Source of the DNA: Typha latifolia
Lineage: Eukaryota > Streptophyta > Magnoliopsida > Poales > Typhaceae
Reading direction: 5' to 3'
Assembly: GCA_019914945.1 (NCBI GenBank)
Contig: CM034102.1
Span: 4,763,501 to 4,827,500, forward strand
Length of the DNA: 64,000 nt
The notes under the pieces are model-generated. The model saw only the letters and a list, made by a program, of their open reading frames with translations, ran no database searches and was not told the origin of the DNA. The first letter of the stretch is position 1. Each line of letters starts with the position of its first letter. The translations under genes were made by a program, and so were the position numbers. This document shows, piece after piece, positions 56,851-64,000 of the stretch.

Positions 56851-57523
56851 TGATGACCCAAAAGATACTTTTAACACACAGCATGATTCTAGCCAGACTT
56901 TAAGACCCAAAAGATGTTAAGAAGTGAACTGAGGTCATCCCCCCCAGAAGAGTCAATGATGACAAGTATAAGCCAAGCTGATTACTAAGTAGGAAACGAA
57001 AGAAATCAACCATTAGAAAGAATCCCATGACTTAAAAGCGAACTAAGAGGTAGATAATCTTACCTTAGAGAAGAGAAGCCTAAATGGAAAAAGAAGGCTA
57101 TGCCATCATATGATCAAATCCCTTAAAATTCTTATCATTTTCATTTCGGCTCAATTAATTCATCATTTGCTCAAGAACATTTATCTTTTTGTTTGAAAAA
57201 TCTGTACTACTATATGAGCTCCTAATTAAATACCATAACAATTGATGTGATATTGGCTAGAAAAAAAAAAAGAGAAGAACCTACCGATACACACACACAC
57301 ACACATATATATATATTTATAGAGAGAGAGGGGGGTCTGACCTAGAGCTGGCGAAATCATAGAGGCGGCCGGTGCTGGAGAAGATGATAACGCCGACGTC
57401 GGCATCGCAGAGGATGGCGAGCTCCCGAGCCTTCTTCAGTAGACCGCTGCGCCGCTTCGAAAACGTCACCTGCCTGCTCGTCGAGTTGTCGATCCTACGG
57501 ATCTCAATCTTCCCTCTCCCCAT
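52855..57523 (-). CDS. MIKC-type MADS-box transcription factor, AGL17/ANR1 clade
   Basis: Minus-strand exons are 57523-57342, 56131-56053, 55108-55047, 53686-53587, 53488-53447, 53343-53260, 53129-52971 and a tiny last exon ending at 52855, about 238 residues. The MADS domain starts [20 protein letters not shown] and includes [20 protein letters not shown]. It continues [12 protein letters not shown], then the K-domain ([37 protein letters not shown]) and a C-terminal part with HLELCQPQQ. Sequence and exon pattern fit the AGL17 clade (ANR1, AGL21; OsMADS23/27/57), which acts in root nitrate response and tillering. The last exon is uncertain. Acceptor 52864-52865 gives Leu-His-stop, echoing the family's usual LQLH end; another at 52875-52876 gives 13 residues ending at 52833. 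The ATG at 57523 is the canonical MGRG start. Confidence 0.93.
53687..55046 (-). other. MADS gene intron 3
   Basis: A 1.36-kb AT-rich intron between exons 3 and 4 with nothing notable. Confidence 0.7.
55073..55093 (-). promoter_or_regulatory. Candidate miR444 target site in the MADS K-domain exon
   Basis: The sense (minus-strand) sequence GCAGCAAGCCTGAGGCAGCA is complementary to a miR444 family member as I recall it, with one mismatch near the centre. It encodes AASLRQQ. miR444 targets AGL17-clade MADS genes in grasses at this very place. Because the protein segment is conserved anyway, the match alone is suggestive, not proof. Confidence 0.5.
55109..56052 (-). other. MADS gene intron 2
   Basis: A 0.94-kb intron. 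It contains small internal repeats (TTGAGCATCAGATGT at about 55280 and 55361; GTCTTCTTTATGATC twice). A stretch at about 55440-55900, less AT-rich than its surroundings, resembles a dispersed repeat insertion, although no borders could be fixed. Confidence 0.5.
56807..56846. repeat. (GA)n microsatellite in MADS intron 1
   Basis: About 40 bases of uninterrupted GA. Confidence 0.9.
57291..57316. repeat. (CA)n(TA)n compound microsatellite
   Basis: A CA run followed by a TA run lies within 50 bases of the exon 1 donor. Confidence 0.85.
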
Positions 57524-57784
57524 GATCTCTTCCAATCTTCAGATCTAACAAAGATCAATTTCCAAGAACAAAAGGAACAAACAAATATGACCTTCAGCAC
57601 CCAAAAAAGAACTTTTAAAAAAAAGGCTAAACCAGCAGATAATAATAGCAGAAGGAGATGAGTTCTTGCCTTTTCTCTTCTTCTCGTATAGATAGTAGAT
57701 AGAAGAGTAGAAGAGCTTGGAGAGCTCTCTCTCTCTCTCTCTAGAGATCTCAGTTGGTCAAGGGACAGGAAGGTTGAGATAAGG

Positions 57785-57786
<2 letters not shown>

Positions 57787-57815
<29 letters not shown>
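57787..57815. repeat. (GA)n tract upstream of the MADS start
   Basis: About 29 bases of GA, roughly 265 bases before the ATG. On the gene's strand it is a CT tract, a common plant promoter/leader feature. Confidence 0.85.
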
Positions 57816-57817
<2 letters not shown>

Positions 57818-58116
57818 TTAATTTGTTTCAGGTTGAGTAGTGGACTGGGGAAAGCCAAAACTTTTCTTTATTCAGCTATTCGTTCTATTTGCTACTTTGG
57901 TACGAGAATAGGCAAATTAAAGGTCGTCCTGGAAACGAAGTACTTCTCTATGGGTGCCAAAATGCTGTCCACAAACTACCAAGCACCCAATATTCTCCAA
58001 AGAAGAAGTCTATTTTAGTTCCATTTGGTTGAATTTATTATTCCTTAATTACGATAATTCACCTCAAATTGCCCCTATTTGCAAGTGGTTCCATCCTCTA
58101 ATACTAGTTGCTAGAA

Positions 58117-58155
58117 GTAATAATAATAATAATAATAATAATATATATATATATT
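58117..58155. repeat. (AAT)n(AT)n microsatellite
   Basis: Eight to nine AAT triplets are followed by an AT run. Confidence 0.85.
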
Positions 58156-61100
58156 TTTTATTTATTTTATAATAGTCTTTTTAAATGCTACTTTAAAACA
58201 AACGGCTAATTAGCTAGCTTAATTAGTAACCATCATCTCCTTATTATAATACGGCAAATACCCTCAACTAATCTCCGCCATCTCTGCTATACTAAATTAG
58301 GGTACGCCAAAGTATGTACCAAATAATATTATCCGAACCCCTCCTGACAGCACCGCTTGTCTATGGATTGCCTACACGTGGTGATGATTTCGTACGGCCA
58401 AAATATTCCTCGTCGAAGGTCAGGCCAGGGCACCCAAAGCTACACCCACTTGACCAAATCCACTCAGGGAAGTGGGTCTAATAACAATTTTGAGATATTT
58501 TTTGAGTAACTCCATATGGATTAATTCTCTTCCTTCTTTTGTGGCTTCCTAAATATTTTGTGAGACATATCACTTTCAGGCATCAGTTGCAGGATTTGAG
58601 TATATATTTATTTGGCTACATTCTGTTGTTGGATAGTTCATACTAAAGAGTTTTGTAGAGTCTCTGATCATGACATAGAGAGAAGGACAAAGTATGTTAT
58701 ACATCCTGATTTCTAACCTACTTCTATCCACAAAGAGAAAAATTAGGTTTGGCTTTTAGAGGGGAAGTAAATTCCCCATTTTCTCCGACCAAGAGATAGT
58801 GATGGCTAAGAAATGGAAAATTCTTGTGTTGAGTTTTCTCCAGATTTTCCAACGGAAGGTGTCTAGTTGTCTGTAGATATCTTTACGCACAGTGGGAGCA
58901 AGCGTGCGTGTTATTCTCCGACTCCTAAGATTATTCCAAGAGGTAGGCCACGAGTGAGCATCCAATTTTGAAGAGAAGTGATTAAGGATATAGCGTAGAT
59001 TAGATTGTAGAGTGACTTGGTCATGTGTAAGCATCCAATAAAGCAATCTTTTTGTCAAATAAAAAGAGCATGAGAAGGAGAGTGATGCTTTAGCTTCTTA
59101 GGGGTTTTTCTATATGAATTTTTTTGGCTTCTTAGGTTGTAGTTGATCTTACTCTTTCTGGACTCTGCCCCAATTTATGAGACGATGGAATCAAACTGTC
59201 TTTTAGCATCTTTTCCTGATGAAGTCAATCTTCTAAGGAATGGAAGAAGGAATTCAAAAGATTAAAAAGAAGCAAGAGGAAATGACTGAGAGGACTACGT
59301 TTGAGAGAAGAGTCAACCTGCCACCACTTAAAAGGTTTTCGCAGTCCAACTACCCAATCGCTTATTGATATTAAACTTGGAAGAGCAACCCGGCAAGCAA
59401 GAGAGGTCTCGATCGCTTTTAACTCCAGAAACCATAAGATTTAGAGTAATTGATCTTGAGTTCTGAAACAAGGATTCTTTATTATAGGTTGGAAATTAAT
59501 TACTCCAGGATGCATGGAACCATGGCGCAGATGGAAGCTATGATCCACTTCTAGCTTCTGTACTTTGTGACAGAATGCAATTAAATCGCATCATCTCCCA
59601 CTGTAACTGCACAGGGCGTCCGTATTCTCTCCGAATTGATCAATATATGTTCAGATTCTCCCACTTGCATTAAGAAAACAAGAAGGTTTCCTAGCCATTA
59701 AACCAAATAACTCGTCTCCTAAGTCTAAGGCTAAACCATGCACGTTATAAATAGTATATATCAAAATGCATGCCACTTTTAACCCACATCAAGTATCAAT
59801 TTTCTCCTTATAATAACTAAAAAGAGTTTTAAATATCAATGGTACTAAAGAATTAAACCATACTTTCTAGGCTTCTATGCCACCTAAACTTGTAAGAGAC
59901 AAAGATGATAATTCTATATCTTTCTGGTGGCGCTAATGCTGGAGATCTAAAAATGGGGGGAAAAAAACATATAATTTTAGAAGTATGTACATCACCTTCA
60001 ACATTTTCATGTCAAACACGCAAAACTTTTAATTAATAAAATAAATGGAGTTGCTTCGTGTAAAGGGCTACCTCAAACCTTGTCTAATAATACATAAGGT
60101 GGTAAATTATGTTGGAGATATGAAAGAGTCTTGGGGAGATATTTGGTTGCTAAAAAGTGACTATTTCCTTAAATATTTGATTGTAAAAAGTAAATCACTT
60201 TCTTATCTATCGGTAATGTAATTTTAGGATTGAACCAGTGGATTGTGGTTTCTAAGATATGAAATAGTTGTCGGGTATTTTTATAAATAATATAAAATAA
60301 AATATACTTAAATATGATTGTTTTATTGGAAAAATGGTGTTGCAGTGAAAATGGTTGGAAATATGTTTGAACGAGATTTAAATCTGTTCGAACAAGATTT
60401 TTTCGAGAGTAAATTTTATCCAACGTTCGAAAGCCGTTCGAAGGACTTCCAGAGAATAGTTTTTCTTGGTTGAAAAAATACAACTCTATTTGATCTAAAA
60501 GATGTCATTTCGAATGGAATCTCTCATACTCCGAAGAGATGCTTATTTTATTTTAAAAAAAAATTGAAATAAAGAGGAAGAGAACATCTAAAGGATAAGA
60601 AAATAATCACTCTTGATTATCCTTTCTTGATATAAAAGCATTGCTTTTTAATTTTCTTCTTAATCTTTAAGTTGGTGATTGGTCTCTAAGTTTTTTGAAA
60701 GTATAGTCCTTAGAAATTTAATTGTGAGGGCATTATAATTTGGAGATAAAATTTTTAAGCGTTCAGCTGTACTTTGGTGGTGAAAATATTATCTTAAAAA
60801 AAGCTTCTAGCATCTTGCCTGAAAAACCCAAAATTTTATTTTAATTCCACTCTACTTCGTAAATTTTTCAAATTTCTATTTTGATTCCACTCTACTTTGT
60901 AAATTTCCCCAACAATAATACCGTTAAAATAAAAAAATAGCTTGGATAAAAAGTTTAAAAAAAAAAGAAAAAAAAAAGAAAAATTGATCCAGAAGACCAG
61001 TAACTGTCCCAGTCCCACACCCAGGTGATAAAAAAGGATTAATATATGTATGGAAAGAGTTAAGTACGTAGACTTCGACGCAGTCGCACATGGCATTAGA

Positions 61101-61857
61101 GAGAAGACAAATACCCCGAATTCGAACGAAGTGTCTGATCTCGAATATAATAATTTCCCAGGGGTGCAAGTGTCAATCATCGCCCCCATCATTCAGCTAC
61201 GCTTCCCCAAAATAAAGCTAAGTATCGATCGATCTGCCTTAAAAGATCCGCTCCCCACTAGGTTGTGATTCTTATCCCAGGAGACATCTTAGGATTTGAT
61301 TGTCCCACTGCCGTATTCTCTCTCCTTGATTCAAACCCACAGGCCACAGAGAGGACAGTGAGCACATTGGAATTAGTGGAGAGTACTCATTTGATCTATA
61401 TATTAAAAAAAGAAGAATAAACAAATAAATTTGAGACACTTAATTAATTATCTGGTGACGAGTTGTGATAATCTCATGTGGTTGAAATTTCACAGAGACA
61501 TTAGTATTTGGCATCTGAATCCAAACCAAGTCCAGTTACAAGATATTGTTCAGCAATCGAGAGTATTTCAACTTACGTTATTATTTTGGTTTCATCCATT
61601 GACTTTACTCAGTCTTACCTTTCAACAAAAGAATATAATGCCAGTGGATTATCCTCAGAGTTGCAAAAGGACAAAAGGAAAAATTATTCTAACGCCCAGA
61701 TTTCTGCATGCTCCAAATGCATCAGTCCCATTTCCAGGCTAGACATAAAAGAAAAGACAAATACTTCGATGCAACTAATTACTTAAGAAAAAAAAAATTT
61801 AGTTAAGAAGATTTAATTACGTGCGCTTAACTACCCAAATTTTTTATTATATTCTTC

Positions 61858-62390
61858 AAGATCTTAACCATTAGATCTTCATCAAACTGATTGATAAATA
61901 ATTAATTTTACGGAAAAAATACTTTACCCATTTTTTTTTATTCCGTTAAGATTTCTCTCTTAAATATAATTATGCCTTAATTATAGGAGATACCATTTAA
62001 TATTAAATAATTTAAATTTGATTATTTGGAGATAAATTTTAATTTAAATATAATTCTCTATCTCTATCTATTAAAATTTAATTTAAATCAATCTTAAACT
62101 AATGGGAGATATATGTAAATAATAAAAAATAATTAAAAAGATAAAATATAATTAAATTTTCATCAAGTTAATTATAAAAGACATCAATACCCTTATTTTG
62201 ATATATATACATTACTCTCGGTTAATGATATATATGTCTTTTACTTGATAAAATATTAAGATAATATAATTGTTAAAAAATAATGTGCAAAATTATATAT
62301 CTAAAAAAAATTACCTACTGAACCGATAAACCCTTAAAGATCTTAATCGTTAGATCTTCATTAAATTAATTGATAAAAAATTAACTCTAT
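61858..62390. repeat. Spaced direct repeat
   Basis: A 55-base block at 61858-61913 (AAGATCTTAACCATTAGATC...) recurs in the same orientation at 62338-62390 (AAGATCTTAATCGTTAGATC...) with about 80 per cent identity. AT-rich non-coding DNA lies between them. Confidence 0.65.
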
Positions 62391-62429
62391 GTCATTGAAG
62401 CAAAGCTAAAAAAAAGTATGAGAAAGAAA

Positions 62430-62840
62430 TTTTTTGACCATGCTAGTCATATTCTAATTTATTTTTATTGAAGTAGATAATTCTTTTAAGTTATTATCAA
62501 ATTAAGTCTAATTTACTATAATCATAATAAAAATGCTGAACTAATTAATGCTTTATCTCTAAACAAAAACGCGAATTATTTCAACATTTTTATTTGTCCT
62601 AAAACACTAGTTAGTTTAACGATTTATGTATATAAATTATTTTAACTTAATTTTTCAGTGGTTTAGAAAAATAATTACCTAAAAATAAAAATGCTAAACT
62701 GATTAGCATTTTTAAAAACACTAATTAATTTAACATTTTTATTAGGGCTATAGTAAATTAGACCTCATTTGATAATAAATTTAAGAGAGTTTATTTTAAT
62801 GAAAAAAAATAAGAAAGAGGGCTAGTTTGGTCAAAAACTC
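62430..62840. repeat. Fold-back (MITE-like) inverted-repeat element
   Basis: The arms at about 62430-62570 and 62695-62840 pair as inverted copies. Clear matching words are TCTAATTTACTATAATCATA (left) and CTATAGTAAATTAGACCTCA (right), with TTTTTGACCA at the outer left end against TGGTCAAAAA at the outer right end. No coding capacity is seen. Confidence 0.7.
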
Positions 62841-63190
62841 TGAAAAAGAGGGTTCTACTGTAAATATTTTTACCAAAGCGTGAGATCGCAGTTAGGTAAA
62901 AAAGTAGCTGGAAAACATGGGAATAAAGGTATCACTTTCAAAATTTAGCCTAGACAAGATATGCCCTCAAATAGTGTGATTCATTAAATCACAAACAGAG
63001 GATGCGACGAAAACATATGCTGAAGCATGCAAGTATGAACTTTTTCTCAAGGCTTCTCCACAGCAATTGAAGTACAGACACCAACGGAACACACACTTTG
63101 TTAAATAGCATCAGCTTCCAGCAGTCTCCATCTTCAACAACGTGCAGATGATCTAGTGATCCTTTTAAAAATCTTAGGTCCTTGCAAGTA

Positions 63191-63697
63191 TTACGTGTGA
63201 TCAACTAATTCGGCACAATCACTTTCTTCATTGTTATGTATACCACACACAAACTTCCAATAGTCAAGTAATTTATGGTCTTGAGGTACCACTTCCTCTG
63301 GCTTTCCCACACAGAATATGGCGTAGGCATCAGCTGCATACCTGAAAAGGATACATTGCCAATGTGTAAGATGCTTGCCATCTTCCACAAATATGGCAGC
63401 ATTAACTGATGCGGAGTTGAAAAGGAAAGCACTCAAAGCATGCCGGGATTGAGAAACTATGGAAATGCTCAAGGAGATTAAAAAAAGAAGAAAAACTTAC
63501 TTGCCAATACCATGAAGTTGAGTCACGTGAGTCCAGTCACTCCGCAAATACTCATGAGAGAATCGTTTAATCATCCTTGCACGCTTTCTTTGCAGGCCTA
63601 AAGTCTGTATCACCTTCTCGATCTCCTCCTCGGTCACCTTTGTTGCAGTCTCTGCATCACGACAAAGAAGGAACAAGCCTGGTAGCACTTTCCCAAC
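63191..63697 (-). CDS. MBD4L: MBD4-like DNA glycosylase (HhH-GPD), 3' part
   Basis: Two minus-strand exons, 63697-63501 and 63341-63191, join in phase 2 and end at a TAA. They give the last 115 residues of the protein; earlier exons lie beyond the window. The segment KVIQTLGLQRKRARMIKRFS, then WTHVTQLHGIGKYAADAYAI, is the helix-hairpin-helix of the MBD4 glycosylase domain. The catalytic aspartate sits in VVPQDHKLLDYW. MBD4 enzymes remove T or U from G mismatches in nuclear DNA and start base-excision repair, countering deamination of 5-methylcytosine. Plant MBD4L has the glycosylase domain but usually no methyl-binding domain. The C-terminal tail (about 18 residues after the domain) is acidic and short. 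The acceptor at 63698-63699 is phase 0. Confidence 0.92.
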
Positions 63698-64000
63698 CTG
63701 CATTAAAGAACAGTCATATTATATGCTACAGTTACAGAGACTGACTATCTTCAAGAATAGCATTCTCAAATGCGCACTGCTTTCATAGATAATAAGAAAC
63801 CTTCACCTCAGTAGAATCACAAAGCTTTATCTTTGCCTTTAAAGGTAGAAATGATGCATATGTATAGTCAGTTGTTTGAGGACTCTACAGTCCATATTTG
63901 GTACAACTGTCTTACACATTTATTATACAAACATGGGAAAGTAAAGAGTGGTCATTGAGGAAAAATGCGAGGATTGCTATGTAGATAATATAACACCAGA
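63698..64000 (-). other. Intron of the MBD4-like gene
   Basis: Sequence upstream of the penultimate visible exon. I found no further exon with convincing glycosylase-domain sequence before the window edge. Confidence 0.5.

Larger units (their letters stand above)
56132..57341 (-). other. MADS gene intron 1
   Basis: A 1.2-kb first intron, the usual site of regulatory sequence in MIKC genes. It contains a (GA)n run at 56807-56846 and a (CA)n(TA)n run at 57291-57316 just inside the donor. GA runs are often bound by BPC/GAGA-type factors in plants; their role here is inferred. Confidence 0.55.
57524..63190. other. MADS upstream region and repeat-rich spacer, 5.7 kb
   Basis: The left end is the MADS 5' leader/promoter with CT (about 57720-57742) and GA (57787-57815) runs. 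The rest is AT-rich with no supported gene; the 100-codon minus frame at 58756-59058 has no family features. The right part holds a spaced direct repeat (61858-62390) and a fold-back element (62430-62840). Confidence 0.5.

Noticed and set aside
58756..59058. 100-codon minus-strand frame upstream of the MADS gene
   Set aside because: No domain, no splice context, unremarkable AT-rich surroundings; a chance open frame is the simpler reading.
60365..60440. GTTCGAA words suggesting tRNA T-loops
   Set aside because: No D-loop A-box, no acceptor stem and no correct spacing on either strand. I found no tRNA or rRNA gene in the window.
61340..61365. GACAGTGAGCAC-like word resembling miR156
   Set aside because: Only the 3' half resembles the microRNA and no hairpin partner was seen nearby.

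Overview
This is nuclear DNA of a flowering plant, most likely a monocot. The genes have GT-AG introns, AT-rich spacers with (AT)n and (GA)n microsatellites, and several very GC-rich first exons (HRD3, DENND6, GLOX). An AGL17-clade MADS-box gene carries a near-perfect match to miR444, a microRNA reported from grasses and related monocots. Nothing fixes the species.

Layout, left to right. 1-188 is the last exon of an unidentified plus-strand gene. It converges on an IST1-like ESCRT gene (1073-3005, minus). Next come two tandem PLAC8-family genes (5527-7017 and 7546-8941, plus); the second has a one-base frame break. An intronless aldehyde/glyoxal oxidase (10159-11793, minus) is followed by a spacer, then a plantacyanin-type blue copper protein (15261-15774, plus), an MGST3-type microsomal glutathione S-transferase (17367-18079, plus) and a complete HRD3/SEL1L ERAD gene (20801-29068, plus). 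A DENND6-type Rab-GEF gene (30371-39463, minus) has a 7.1-kb intron that contains a complete but decayed hAT transposon (32533-36421) with an 8-bp target-site duplication. After a GC-rich coding relic and spacer come a myosin-binding (GTD-binding/DUF593) protein gene with duplicated internal exons (46348-49991, plus), the MADS-box gene (52855-57523, minus), a repeat-rich spacer, and the 3' end of an MBD4-like DNA glycosylase (63191-63697, minus).

The genes are ordinary plant housekeeping and developmental genes and do not form a functional cluster. All gene models were built by eye from splice signals, reading-frame continuity and family conservation. In every complete model except the second PLAC8 copy, exon lengths sum to an open frame. 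The most interesting points are the hAT insertion with its palindromic ends and internal pyrimidine minisatellite, the exon duplication with an acceptor shift in the myosin-binding gene, the frame break in the second PLAC8 copy, and the possible miR444 site, which on the opposite strand reads almost as the microRNA itself.
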